64,000 bases of DNA from Gonapodya prolifera JEL478 (lineage: Eukaryota > Monoblepharomycota > Monoblepharidomycetes > Monoblepharidales > Gonapodyaceae): the NCBI GenBank assembly GCA_001574975.1, contig KQ965766.1:185644-249643 (forward strand), in the 5' to 3' direction. The notes under the pieces are model-generated. The model saw only the letters and a list, made by a program, of their open reading frames with translations, was not told the DNA's origin and searched no databases. Below are positions 37,101-49,353 of this stretch, one piece after another; position 1 is the first letter of the stretch, and each line of letters begins with the position of its first letter. The translations under genes and the position numbers were made by a program.

Positions 37101-39431
37101 CTTGCTGCAGCTATTGGCATGGAAATATCTGCCGGTAACAACACAGCCCAAAGTGATCTAGGAGGCCGTGTCTTCCGAGGAATCCTGCGATGCAAAGATG
37201 TAGGAATTTTGTTTACGTCAATTACCTCAGGTTGCTTGAAATTTTGGCTTCAAGCGACCAGATCGTCGTGTTGCACTTCCTGGTCACGCAATCGAACTCC
37301 CTGCCTCATCTACCAGTGGTACGATGTTCAAGCGCCAGTCACGTCGCCCCGCTCTTCGTGACATAGCGATTCGAATGTTTTCTCCGGATTTAAATGGGTG
37401 CAAGCTCACGAAAATTAGCAACCCCGGGGCGGATGTTGAGCGTTCAATCCAAAGCCTTGACGAGATCAATTTCATCACACGATACAAGTTTGGAGTACTT
37501 TACGCAAAACCGTACGTACAACAAGATCTTAGGGACAGAGAAACTGAACTCATATACGATTATATGCAGAGGGCAAAGAACCGAGGAGGAACTCTATGCC
37601 AACGGTACGTTCTACTTGGGAATGAATACTCTCCAGCAAAGATGTTTATCTTATCCCTCCTTGATATTAGTGGAGGGCAGCAGAGGTTTCGAGAACTTTT
37701 TGTCTGTTTTGGGAACGAAGTACCCACTTCAAGGATTTACTGGATTTCGGGCAGGCCTGGATGTGACCCATGGACAAACCGGAGAGTTTTGTCTCAATAC
37801 GAAGGTCTGTCCCAACATAGTCGCTCACGTTGTATGGATACCTTGCTCATTACGCTTTTGATCTTTGCAGTGGCGTGAATTCGAAGCTACATTCCATGTG
37901 TCCACCTATCTTCCTTTTCGACCAGAGGATCCACAGCAGATCCAACGAAAAAGGCATATTGGGAATGGTAAGCACTTCTACTCGAGTTACACTGAAGATA
38001 TATCTCTCATATATTCATTTCTGAAGACATCGTGAGCTTCGTGTACCAAGAAAGCCCCACAATCGATTTCAGCCCAGTATCCGTCAAGAGCAACTTCCTT
38101 CACATCTTCATAGTTGTACAACCCGTTCCTTGCGTTTCTGGAACTGACTTGGACTCGGAAGATCACCATAACGGTGCAGTTATTGGCTATCGAGTAACTA
38201 CCTTCTACAACAAGGCAGTTAAGCCATTTGGCCCTAAGACTCCTCCTGCAAGGGCGCTACAATCTTCCGGGAGCCTTCTCAGTCCTGGCGCATTTGCATC
38301 CGAGCAGATGACATTCTCTGATTTGGGACAGATGCGGGAATTCTTACTTTGCAAAGCAATCAACGGCGAGCATGCAGCATACAAATCAGAGAAGTTTACT
38401 CGTATCCACGAACGTACCAAAAAGCAGCTCTTCGACAGCATTTCGACAGAATTGTTAGCGTGCGCTGACGATCTTGGTCACTCATGGACTGCACCGCGAA
38501 TGAAAAAAAACAATGTCAGCACAGGTTCCGGATCTTCGACCTCTGGCAAAGGAAAGGCAAAGAAGGACGCTGATGTCAAAAAGTCCGATGATGAGGGTCT
38601 AAATGAAGCAGATTCCAATCCCGGCACTCTATCCCGGAAGAATACCGGGGGCCACGACAAGCGTCCTTCATTGAATGCAAACTTATTCAGGCGGTTCTCA
38701 TCAAGAAGCGGATCTCATTCGTCAACACCGCACAGCCCTTGGCCGCGGGGGACCGACAGTGACGCAACTACTCAACCGACAGCGCTTGGAACAGAGGGTG
38801 CAACTTTCAAGGGATCCCAAAGCTCCATTCGCACAGTCAGCGAAGGTCATACGAGTCGAAAACCAAGTTTCGCTGAAGAGTTTGTTGTCCCCGGTCTGAA
38901 ACGAGTGGTGAGCTCCCGGAAAAGACCTGCCGGGGAGCGACCTCCGAGTCTTCCAAGCCCAATGACACTGGTCAGCAACGCCTTTCAAGACGATTTTAGA
39001 CTCTCTCTGAAAAGTCCCGTGAGTGCCAGTTTTGATGCTCTTTCCAACGGTAAGTCCGCTCGAATTTGTCAATGTGGAACATATTTAAAACTTCCTCGGT
39101 TCTAGGAGGCATGGGATCGAGCTCGTCTATCGTTGAGTCGACTGACAATCTTTCGAAATCACACAACGTCGCCTCGACAACAGGCACAAGCAGTACACCG
39201 CGAGGCCATGTTCCGAATGCGCTCCCAGCGGTACTTTTATCAGGATTGGACAGCCCCACTACAGCAACAGGGTCGCGTTCCAGGCTAGGGAAGCTGAAAG
39301 CGGTGCTTCCGAAACTGGGGTCGAAAAAGAAGCTGATGCCAGGGAAGTCTGACGAGGCTCTAGAAGATTCTCTTGATGAACATTCAACGCGTAGAAAACT
39401 CGTGGCCGCCGTCCCTCTTACGATGAAATAA
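34143..39431 (+). CDS. LIM domain-RapGAP fusion protein
   Basis: Fourteen exons: 34143-34383, 34479-34488, 34577-34671, 34731-35923, 35987-36520, 36580-36636, 36698-36881, 36940-37199, 37255-37511, 37570-37604, 37671-37804, 37871-37967, 38027-39049 and 39106-39431. The total is 1481 residues and all phases agree. A LIM zinc finger spans about 58-109 with ligands C58, C61, H79, C82, C85, C88, C106 and H109. A long Ser/Pro-rich linker follows, then a helical segment (about 590-690). The Rap/Ran-GAP domain (about 745-1110) contains [41 protein letters not shown] and the catalytic Asn-thumb motif HIGNDIV near 1030-1035. The tail is Ser/basic-rich with [12 protein letters not shown]. RapGAPs switch off Rap/Rsr1-type GTPases; the LIM suggests cytoskeletal or membrane recruitment. 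Exon 2 is a 10-nt microexon required to complete the LIM. Confidence 0.85.
34479..34488 (+). other. 10-nt microexon completing the LIM zinc finger
   Basis: The ten bases TTTGTTTTCG are preceded by a CCCAG acceptor and followed by a GTACGC donor. Including them gives HRVCFRCEKC, which supplies two of the eight zinc ligands in the correct spacing. Skipping them breaks the frame. Confidence 0.75.
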
Positions 39432-39558
39432 TTTCTTATTACTTGATTGATTTTATTAATCATAATTTTGACGGTTGATTGTGATGAGCGGATAATCACC
39501 CATCAACTTTGACTAGCATTCATCGCTAAGTTCGTCCACGCTATTCTCTACGCTCATC

Positions 39559-40794
39559 ATGGCATCTAGCGCCCGCGAGCCCATCTACTCTGCAGAACAA
39601 ATCAAGATTCCTCCGCAGCTTCCTGAAATACTGAAAGACTTTGCGAAACATATCATTCGAACACAACCAACGGATATTCTGAAGGAGAGCGCCGAGTAAG
39701 TTTCCACGCCAGGACAAGTGCACTTCCAAGCAGTCGCATGCAATTTGAAGATTCGCGTCGGTTGGTTGGTGATTCGATTAGTGTTGGAAGGCGCCGCAAG
39801 TAACGAATCATGGCAACCATTGAACGGAATGCAATTCCGGTTTGTGAGGATCAAACTTTTGACTCGACGAGCGTCGTGTGCGCGTATGGAAAGTTCTGCC
39901 CGAAGGCTGCGAGGATGAAGATTCCCATCCCACTACAGAAACGCTTTACCGACATCTCACTTCCATTCCTGGGTCCCGTAGATACTTCACAAAACAAGCG
40001 GCCTTAAATTCTTCACCTCGTAAATCTTCTTCTGCCTCAACCAAGCTTTCTGAGCTTCAGCTTGAATCAATCTACAACCGATTTGGGTCACCGCAACCGA
40101 GTGGAGGAAGCCCACCCACGCTCATCAATCGGAAGGACATTCAAGAAGCATGTGAAGAGATAGGGATAGGGTCCCAAGTCGTGGCAGACATAATCACGTG
40201 GGTCAGCGTACAATTTTTTGCTTCGAATTTACGTACTTACAACCCGTATGCGGTCACGGACAATGTTCGCAGCCTCGGAGCATGGGGTGACCGCATCCCA
40301 TGGTTGAAGTTCTGGGCGTTATCTGTTGCCGCAGGATATACTGTGGGTTATCGTTGCCAGGAATGTCTTTTGATGGGAGTTGGCCGATCATATGCTGAAT
40401 CGCCGGGCTTCCCACACACACAGTCTCTAATTCCCACTCTGCATAAAGTCGCTTCTATCTTGTCAGGAACATCTATCACAAAACCAGAGCCCGGTGTTGC
40501 GGATGATTCCAAGCCACCCTTGTCACGGCTTCCAACAGCGCCATTCAAGGAAATTTTCACCTTCCTCGCGGAGCGCGATGATGGAATTGGTCCGGATAAA
40601 ACTGCAAAGGTTTTGGCAGACCTTGGGGAAGAGTGCGTATGCTCCCAGCTCAGCTCAAGTCATTCAGCGTGATAATCTCATCATTCTCCTTCCGTGCATT
40701 CAAAATGACTCTTTTACCTCCGATTTTGTTATTCAGAAAGGACGTCGAACTCTCAAGCTTTTTGGATAAGCTTGATGCCGCCCTGAGTGCTTGA
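39559..40794 (+). CDS. Ropporin/RSP11-like RIIa-domain protein
   Basis: Five exons (39559-39695, 39982-40197, 40273-40342, 40424-40632, 40737-40794) give 229 residues, the size of ropporin-1-like proteins. The N-terminal RIIa dimerisation/docking motif reads QIKIPPQLPEILKDFAKHII, then RTQPTDILKESAEYF across the first splice. The rest also follows ropporin: LSELQLESIYNRFGS, DIQEACEEIGIGSQVVADII and GDRIPWLKFWALSVAAGY. Such proteins dock amphipathic helices of AKAP-type partners and form part of the axonemal radial spoke (RSP11 in Chlamydomonas, ROPN1L in animals). A flagellar role would fit a fungus with zoospores. The first intron (286 nt) is long for this window. It ends with SFLDKLDAALSA. 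Confidence 0.75.
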
Positions 40795-40934
40795 AATTCA
40801 CTCCATTCACTGTTGGTAATAGGCTTTTGTCGTAGCGTTGCAAAATTTGTTCAATACCCAATAGAACTGCCTCATTTGTGTTGAGTGTTGCCGGACAACT
40901 CTTTGAAGTGGCGAATCTCAAAGTTCGTCGCGCC

Positions 40935-43900
40935 ATGTCCCGAACACCGGGATCGCCGGGCTTTTTCGGTTTTGATCCGTCTCAACCACCAAAACCGACT
41001 TCGGCGGAGAAGGGAAAGGCCCGCGGTGGGGACGTTGAAGTGGATTTCGAAAATTTCAACTCGGGGTTGTGGAATGCGGACGAGGAAGATGCTCTTTATG
41101 GAGAGCTGGGTGGAGACCTTGAAGAAGATCTTACTGCGCTTCAGGATGAGATAGAGCTGCTCGATGCGGATGCTGCCGTGTTTGAAGGAAACGAACGTCT
41201 CAGAGGAAACCAGCAAGGCATCGACGAGCATTGGACGTCGGTACCACATCTTCCACAGTCAAGGAGACAACCTCGTTTGGGCAATTTGATCGACCCAGAC
41301 AACCAAGGTCTCAACCAGGAGACGTTCGATGTGGGCAAGGAACAAATCGGTGAGTTTGCGATTCCGAAGTACGGAAGTCCATCAGTTCGCTAGGGCCTCC
41401 AGCAAATATACGTCGGCATAAGTATTTGACCTTCTGTCAACTTTCAGGGAAAGACTTCGACTTCACTGCTGCTAATGCCCACTTCTCCCGTCGAATGGAC
41501 GAGGAACAGCGCACAACCTGCAGTCCATTTCCCAGTAACCCCAGAGGAAATGAGCTGCGACCTGACCGTCAGAACGTGTCTCCGTATTCTGTTCCCGTGC
41601 CAAGTCGATCACAACCCATGTCAGCAGCGGAAGTGGAGGCTCAGCTCCTTGCGAACAGCGCAATTCAACCGTCCCTGATGCCGCAAGGGTTGCCACTCCA
41701 GAACACACCTCAATCAGTTCCTCTCCCTCCTCTCCCTCCTCCGCACCTTCTTCCTCCGATAGTACGAGAACACCTCGCCACGGTTGCTCGGCAGGTCACC
41801 GGTATGCCACCGCACGTGCAACATCAAATTTTCTCCATTGAACTACAGAGAGCAATGGCGGCATATACCGCGACCGCAGGGTCTCATGTTACCGAAGGCA
41901 TTGCTCCCATTCGAGAGCCAGGCTGGCCTGCATCACCTCCCAACCAGCCGCGAAAGATGCTGAGCGTGGAGGAAGTTGAAGCCCAAATGAGAGCTCAGCA
42001 TATGAGGGAGGCTGCGATGAATGTTCTGCCACAAGCAGAACCATCAGTGCTGCCGCATCCAGAGTACCGCGACTCTCGTCAGACCCAGACCGTTTCCGAA
42101 AGTCACAGTACACCTCACACTCAGAGGTCAAGTGGACGAGACTTGTCGCCTCAACAGCTCACGGTCGATCGAAACGATCAGTCATTCCCCTCTCTCGCTT
42201 CGGCAACTGCGGTGCAACCCCGCGAGAAAGTCAGTTCACACGCGCCACCGAGTCATGGGGGGCGCCATGTTGGAGCAAATAACAACAATGATGCAGGTCC
42301 TCCCCAAAAGTTCATTTTCGGGTTTGGAGGGGGAGGTCGTGGTGGTAGATTTGAGGGGAATCAAGGACATCCCCGAGAGCAGTCGGCTCGTGGCTCTCAT
42401 GGAAATGCTGGGCCAAGCTATGGTCGCGGTGGACCAGGCCGTGGATCTTACGGTGGATATGCTCGGGACTTCCATCAAAACGAACATTCATTCGGACGTC
42501 CAGCTCCTCCAAGAGAGCCAAAGTTTGCCAATGCCGCGGAGCGCGACGCCTACTTTCGGAATGCGCGAAGGGTATGAGATCTTGACTAGTTCATGTTCGA
42601 TTGATGTGTTTCAAACTGGGCTTTTCCAACATTTTCTTACAGGAAGCGTACAACGGGCTAATGACGAATCACGAAAAGGCTCATTTGGCTAGAGTTCAAG
42701 TATCTCAGCTCATGACGGACCGTCCTTACGATGATGACTTCTACTACGCAATGTTTGGAGGTCCCTCGTCACAAGTAACCCAGACAGAAACATCCAGTGA
42801 AACTACGAAGGGAACAGAAATGACTTGGCAGCAGGCGATGCTCGTTGCACGATCGGGCGGCCGCGGAAAAGGGCGGACTGAGAAGCCGAAGTTTCACCTA
42901 GACCTGAGTAAAATGCAAGAGCAAGCGAGCAGGTGGTTGGCAGAGAGGAAGAGGAAGGAAAAAGAAGGGCTACGGAAAGAAAAGGGAACAGACTGTAAGT
43001 CCGCTTTCTCGTTCCTGAAATGTCGATTGGCTCACAGTTGCTGAAGTCTCAATGGAGGGCGCCCTTGGCAAAATTTCATCCAGTACCTTCAAGAACCCGA
43101 GGCACCTGCTCACTGTTGACGGTAAAATAAGGCAAGGAGATTTGAGGGTGGGTTTACTTTGGTTTTCTTGAAGCACTTGAAACGCAAAACGTTTCGACAA
43201 TCCAATTTCAGGCGACGACGCCAGAACCTCATTACGGTATCCAGAAACCACTACGTGCGGCAGTCCTCCGATACATTGAAGATGCCTACGACTTACTGAT
43301 TGAACTTGATGTCAGAAAGAGGCAGGTTGGGACAGAGGAAGATCCTGCGGACGAAGCTGAGTGGTCGATCCAGACCGACCGTCTTGCCGACCAACTATGG
43401 GAGCGATTGCGAATTCAAGACGAAATAGCTGGTGCACACGGTAATGGTAACGTTACATTTTTAGACGCCCTTGGGTTGGACAAGGGTAAACGGCTGCTCC
43501 CCCGGCTCTTCCGACATCTGAACGTTGATTTCGCTCTGTTCTTGGTTGCGTACATCATGTCGAAACTCTCTCAACTTGATGTCGTCCGCCCTCCTGCCGG
43601 TGGTTCTGCAAGCGAATCGCACGCCCGAACAGTCGACCTGTTTCTCGCATCTTTTGTTCCGGGATTCGTGACATTCGTCTCGGACCTTCCCTTTCACCTT
43701 GTCATTGCTCTAATGCGTATCCTACTTGAGAAAGGTGGCGGCGATGAGGGACTATCAGCTATAGCCAAAAGCAAAGTTGGATTGGCTGTCCTTACCGTAC
43801 TTTTGAGCAGAGCCGAAGTGGTGAAAGCTGTCGGAGATATTCAAGAATCTGAGTTGCAATTGTGGTGAGTGCAATCATCCCCCAGGTCCCGTTACAGTCC

Positions 43901-44303
43901 CCAGTTAATCCTTTTTGCGGTGACAGGTCGGAGCTCTACAACGCCCTATTTATGTCGATACACAACGACTTATCAGTGTTGTTCCCGGACAGCTCTGTAG
44001 CTGGGGTTGCATCAGAGGACAGTTATGTGTGGCAGTTCTTGGCCGCTTTAGCGGTCAGCGCATCAAGCGTGGACTACCAAAGAGTTCTTGTCATGGAGGT
44101 TCGGTAAGTGAACATTCGATATTTTATTCTACTGTTTTATGGCTGATCGTTCCTTTCTCGACAGAGAGCGTGTGCTCGAAGCTATTCGGAAAGCGGACAT
44201 TGAATCAGGGGGTGATGCTGCCATCAGAGAGAGGATGCTATCCGACGTCAATCTGTTCCTTCGAGCTCTGGGTTTGGATGCAGGAATGGTCGCTGGAGTG
44301 TGA
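40935..44303 (+). CDS. PAT1: mRNA decapping activator Pat1
   Basis: Seven exons (40935-41349, 41448-42571, 42643-42994, 43038-43147, 43212-43864, 43927-44103, 44165-44303) encode 989 residues in consistent phases. The N-terminal acidic part contains GLWNADEEDALYG and then FDVGKEQIGKDFDFTAAN, a hallmark of Pat1. A Pro/Gln-rich middle includes an RGG-like Gly/Arg region (FGFGGGGRGGRFEGNQG). The central part has the motif EAYNGLMTNHEKAHLARVQ and MTWQQAMLVARSGG. The C-terminal helical domain includes HFHLDLSK-type sequence, LLPRLFRHLNVDFALFLV and FVPGFVTFVSDLPFHLV. Pat1 links deadenylated mRNA, the Lsm1-7 ring and the Dcp1/2 decapping enzyme in P-bodies. Nothing in it appears broken. Confidence 0.92.
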
Positions 44304-44563
44304 CGATGGTTACAAATTATGAGCGAAGGAGTATTCTGTTTGAAATCGATGTGCCAGAGCTGGTTCCGTGATTCTCGAAGAGTTTTACTGTAGTGAAATA
44401 CTAGTGTCTCGTCGTGTCCTCCTCTTCGAGTCACATAATTTGGAGGGCTTGGGGAGAGTTGAGTTGGGCCGAAAAACATATGCCACAACAGTCAGACAGT
44501 CGGGCCTTGAACTTTTTGACCGTTTCTTATCAGCCGACAAATTGCATTGGAACTCTGGCGACC

Positions 44564-47006
44564 ATGGACTCGACAAAGTTTGGAGCGATAACGGTGAATC
44601 CGGATCTGTATCCGGGCGATGCAACTGCAGCCGAAATTCGTCTCAACCAGACGACAGCAAAAACGACTACGAGTGGCCACGCTCAAGCCCCTTTCCAGCG
44701 ACACAACGTCTTCAAAGAGTGATGAACACGATGGGCAACCTGTCATCGCTTCTGCAGCTCCATTCCTTGCTGGAGTTCGGCTCAGCTCCTCATTTGTAGA
44801 CGAGGAAGACGACTTTTTGAAGTCCTGGGCATTTCTCAGTTTCGATCGGAACTCTCGGGAGAGTGTTAGCTCGTGGTTTTCGAGAGGATCCATCCTTGTG
44901 AGCTCTGCAATGGCAAATGTTGACAGCAGACCATCGCATCAAGGTCTTTATCACGTTGGCGATGTCCGTAGACATTCTTCTTTATGTTTCGGTTCGTCAG
45001 CTTGTTGTTCTCTACGAGTACATTTACGTCTGGAGCGGAAAAGCTGTGTCTTGAGGAAGAGGCTTGGGTTGAGCAACCTACCACAAATATAAAAGAAACG
45101 CGAAAGTCTTGGATCAGTACCTTGGAAACAGTAAATGGAAGAAATCGAGTGTGGCGTCTGGGGTTGGTGACTTGTGAGTGCATGATGCCGTTCAATGAGT
45201 TAGTCCGATCCCCTGACCGAAAAAAAACAACTTTATAAATCTTACCGATAGTGACAACGATCTTCTTAATCGAACATTGACGCGCTTACGGCGTCTCAGA
45301 ATCCATCACACAACGCATTCCGAATGCGAATCAGCCAATCGTCTGATGGACGTTCTTCTACACACTGGCGTAAAGCCGAATGTTGGGGGAATAGAAAGCC
45401 CAATTCTTTACAGCAAGGCGTACTGGGAAACTATTAATTTGGTTGAGGAGTACGTGAGGGAAGGTGAGTGTTGATGACACTTGGACAGTTTGGATAAAAT
45501 TGAACCTGTGCCTTCTTGCTCTTCAGTCGTACTTTCCCTCCAGCACATCTCAGAAAGTCATGACATTCAGCTGGACGATAAACGAGCATTCTTCAAAAAG
45601 GCGGCTCGAGAATATGGACGATCTGCTCTTTTCGGATACTACCATCTCGGTGTCCTCAAGGCGCTCCTCGACGCGACATGGACGAGGCATTGTCCTATAA
45701 CACAATCCCACTTACCTACGCCCCAAGCATCGGAGGTCACAGTCGCGAAAGAAGCACTGACGTGGAAAGCGCCTCCGAAGCTGAAACCCACCTTAGCTAT
45801 CCTCAAGCGTCTTTACACTTTCCAACTTCCAAGGATAAAAGACTTCTTCGCTTCATCCTTCGGTGTTCACCGGTACTTCTGCTGGATCGCTTATTGCCGC
45901 CATGGCTTGTGTGAGGACTGATGATGAGCTGAGGAGAGAGATTCTGGTGCCTGACCTTTCAAAGAAACTGGTTGCATGTCAAGAGTCTTGGATGATACGT
46001 TCGATGCACTTTTTTTGCCCACAACTTGCGTAAACAGGCTCCGTTGCCGTTACCTGCACAGACTCGTCTTTCAGCGTCTCGCAGCGGATGGCGCGATGTT
46101 TGATACCAAAAACTGGATCGAAGGGTGAGAAATATAAGTAAACCTAGAGAACCAATCACACTCACACGTGAACTTCACTGTTGTCAGTCAGGTAAGCGGA
46201 GTGGGAAAGCTGCCTGAACGACCCATGTGATGATGAGCTGATTTAATGCTGGTGAATCCTCACGTCGCGGTCTGGTTCTACAATAGGCGAGGTTCTCCCG
46301 GTAGACCAACTTCGCATCGACGAGGAAAAGGATTATAGATATTATTTCATTCTGCCCTCATCACTCTCGTTGAGTTGTGGAACAATGCTCTGTTTAAAGG
46401 TGGGGTGGGGTGGCTTCTTCCATTCGATAATTGAACAATGGCTGAAAGTCGCCATCATCAAGTACCTACAGGTAGTACGAGAAATGTCCCTACTCCCGCG
46501 AGGTGAGACTTCTTTTTGGACTTGGGGCTATTGCTTGTTCGTTTAACAGTATTCGTTATCCTTTCCGAGTGGTGGGACACAACCCCTCGTTCATCTTTCT
46601 CCAGAACTTTGAAGGATCTGTAACCATCGTGCCAAAGGTCACATTTGAATGACTGTAAGTTCCACCATTCTTCATCAAGTCGAGCGGAATATTGCCATCA
46701 TCAGAACCGATTATCTTTCAGACACATATCCTGACCGACGTCGACCCTCGTCGCCTGGTGCACTACATGAAGGGAGGCGAGCGACAAGCGTGGCCCAAAG
46801 TTCACATGATCGCGAACCGGATGGCAATCGAGGTCGCCATCGCCGAAGGCCACAGGAAGCGTGAGGAGCAGATGCAGTGGGAGAGAAGTCGTGAAGGGCG
46901 GATGCAAACGAATCTGAGTTTGGGTGGCGTCGGTATGCCTGACGATGAAGACGATGACCACTTGTTGGAAGACGCTTCGGACCCGGATGCGGATTTGCGG
47001 AGCTGA
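44564..47006 (+). pseudogene. Patatin-type triacylglycerol lipase (Tgl3/4/5-SDP1 family), eroded
   Basis: Segments match the Tgl/SDP1 lipases in order: VLDQYLGNSKWKK, LTRLRRLRIHHTTHSE, NLVEEYVREGE, LDDKRAFFKKAAREYGRSAL, FGYYHLGVLKALLDA, the nucleophile motif FTGTSAGSLIAAMACVRTD (about 45865-45921), GAMFDTKNWIEG, NFTVVSQ, NPHVAVWFYNRRGSPG, QWLKVAIIKYLQVVREMS, QNFEGSVTIVPKV, and a C-terminal exon DPRRLVHYMKGGERQAWPK ending at 47006. The Gly-rich oxyanion loop expected between GRSAL and FGYYH is missing. The roughly 100 residues carrying the catalytic Asp, expected between WIEG and NFTVVSQ, are reduced to a few dozen bases. Several junctions lack sound splice sites. The protein would be inactive on lipid droplets. 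The 5' end is uncertain. Confidence 0.65.
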
Positions 47007-47194
47007 TAGATTCCGGTTTGAATGCACCTGGTTGTATTTATAGTGGACGAACCCATCATGTAAAATAAGAATTGTAAGATACTGTCTCATCTGTGATCGT
47101 TGGGAACCAAGTTAGTTCGACGGATCAGAAAGGAAAATGTGCGTTTCCGGCTAAACAAACTTGGGACCGGTTGAAATGTGTCAGAATCCCCGCC

Positions 47195-47608
47195 ATGTTC
47201 AAACTTCTCGGCTCCCGCATCCAAACGCGATCCATTTTCCGTTCATTCTATGACAATCGCCCATCATCGTCCACCGCAACGCACTCCCTCGTGATCCACG
47301 AAACTCCACGCCCACCTCAACGCACCGTCAGCTCTGCCGACCTCCCACACACTCCACCGATCCTCCACACGTCACCAACCGCCCCTACCTCTGCACAGTC
47401 GTCGATGGACCCTCCTGCTGTCGATCTGACCGACTGGCCAGCGACGCCGACTCGTGTGGGCATCACGATGGGAATTTTGGAGAGAGACCGCGCGTTCATC
47501 GAGGCCATGAAGGAGAGAGATGGTGGGATAGCTGGCGTGGAGATGGAGGATGGGGAGGTGGAGGGGCTCAGGAAGGCTGTCAAGGGGAATATGTTTCGTG
47601 TCATTTGA
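47195..47608 (+). CDS. Small unrecognised protein
   Basis: A single open frame of 137 residues begins with a basic leader (MFKLLGSRIQTRSIFRSFYD) that could direct it to mitochondria. Ser/Pro/Thr-rich sequence and a short charged C-terminal helix with RVGITMGILERDRAFIEAMK follow. I recognise no domain. The composition is gene-like and the ATG has a favourable CCGCC context, but the frame may be non-coding. Confidence 0.4.
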   Translation: MFKLLGSRIQTRSIFRSFYDNRPSSSTATHSLVIHETPRPPQRTVSSADLPHTPPILHTSPTAPTSAQSSMDPPAVDLTDWPATPTRVGITMGILERDRAFIEAMKERDGGIAGVEMEDGEVEGLRKAVKGNMFRVI

Positions 47609-48115
47609 GAACGTCACGGAGTTTGGGAAGAGGGCGAAGTTCGTTCGCTCGGTTCGCTGCAGGACCATGTAAATCTCAATGGGATGAGATTACTTGATTG
47701 AAGTTCCAGAAAGTTACCACTCCAGCTTGTAAATATGCAATATCCGATTCTTCTACACATCATCGTAGCCTTCCCATTTGCATTGAGCCGACCCGACTAC
47801 TTCATGGTGGTGTGTTTTTAATACACTTTGGAAAGGATGCGACGTACAAGAAAAGTTTGGGGGTGAATACACTGTTGGCCGGAACTTTGGAAAACAATGA
47901 AAAACTAATACTACAGGGGTGAGAGACGGGAAGGAGCAAACGGGGATGAAACAACACGATGCAAGTAAACTTAGGGTTGGTGGATGCAACAAAAGTAGGG
48001 TTATGTCCGTGGGGGAATGAAAACAAAGGGGGTTCCGGGGTTTCTCAAACGTCCAAAAAGTCCTGTCCGAGTAAGACGCAGCTGACTCTGGTCCCATCAC
48101 TAGGAGACACAATAT
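47609..48115. other. Convergent intergenic region
   Basis: No coding signal is seen between the small plus-strand frame and the stop of the minus-strand gene at 48116. Confidence 0.4.
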
Positions 48116-49353
48116 CTACGTGCTCTTGATTCTCTTCAACATCCGTTCCAAGTTACGGCTTTCTTCGTCCACGATGAGGATCATAGAGAAGGTCTCACTT
48201 CCGCCACCACGACTGAATGTGCCGAGTTGGCCGTCTGCTCCCTGTGCGATAGGACCACCAGCGCATGCGTTGAGTGATTCCTCTCGCTTCCTCTTTGTCG
48301 TACTTCGAGCCAAGGGTTCGGCGGGCGAGTCAGCAGCTATCGGCTGCTTCACAGTTCGCTGCAACTTCCTGCTGATTCTCCTACACGCACTCAAGGTCCT
48401 TTCCATTCGCTCCACGAGCTGTGATCGGTGATACTCGAGTCGAGCGGCTGAGTTCGCCTGTGGTAGTGGAAGCGAGGAAGCATCTGTCGACCATTGGTGG
48501 GAACGTTCAGCCACAATGACGCGGTTCAACTGCCGTTCCTTGCTCCTCTGCGCCGCCAGCTCCTTTTCTGATGCTGCATCTGCGCGGAGGCGTAACGGGA
48601 TGGGCCGTGGTGGACTGGTGCCGGCAAGGTCGGCCGCTGAGCTGGACCTTCGCTGAGTCGGTGTGCGTGGAGGCTGAGGACGAAGAGCCGCCGAGGGAGT
48701 GGAGGAAGCCGAAGCAACTACGTAGGATGTGGGTTCTGTTGACGAAGTGGGAATGCTCCCAGCTGCACCTGGGTCGTCTTCGTCGGAAGTCCACTCCTCG
48801 ATGACAGGGTACCGAAGCCTCGACGGCTTCTCCACCCGCATCACGCCGTTCGCGGGCGCCTCGCCGGGCAGAGGAGGAACTTTCGGTAGCTGCGGTTCGC
48901 AGCGTGCCTTCTTATGATGCTGTTGACTGCGCATTGAATCTGTGGCCGGTTGGTCACGTGGGCGTTTCGTTCCCGTCGCAGAACTTTCCGGGGCACAAGA
49001 AATGGAGATGATGTAATTGTTTTCTGGTGTTTCGAGTGTGTGTCGATGGCCTGGAAGGAAGACTGTGAGTTGGCAGGGTGATGATGGCTGTTCCCAACCC
49101 TCGCGACTGAACGACCGAAACCATTCCCTGAGAACGGCATTTTTCCTCACACCGCCTCGTCCGTGGATTATTTCCGTTGCTTCGCCCTGTTTCCGACATC
49201 CCGTGACGTACCTCGAGTTTCTGCCTCCGGCTCCCTTGCTTCGTCGATGTTCGCCATAGGTTCCCCACTCTCGCAGGACCCCAAAACGGGGACAGTTCGC
49301 TTTGCTGTGCGTTGATGAGTGACTGCGTGCGTGTCCTCGACGTCGCAGGACAT
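48116..49353 (-). CDS. Unrecognised Ser/Arg-rich, probably nuclear protein
   Basis: Two exons (49212-49353 and 48116-49155) with a 56-nt GT-AG intron encode 393 residues. The ATG at 49353 begins MSCDVEDTHAVTHQRT. A potentially folded segment (REWFRSFSREGWEQPSSPC and LTVFLPGHRHTLET, then NNYIISISCAP) is followed by basic, disordered sequence with KRPRDQ-type stretches. A conserved-looking piece IEEWTSDEDDPG comes next, then a Lys/Arg-rich helix (LVERMERTLSACRRISRKLQ), and the protein ends MILIVDEESRNLERMLKRIK. The basic clusters could be nuclear localisation signals. I do not recognise a family. Phase and stop position support the model. Confidence 0.5.

Noticed and set aside
44564-47006. Functional lipase with many microexons
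   Set aside because: The missing Gly loop interrupts contiguous sequence without splice sites, and too few bases remain for the Asp-bearing region.
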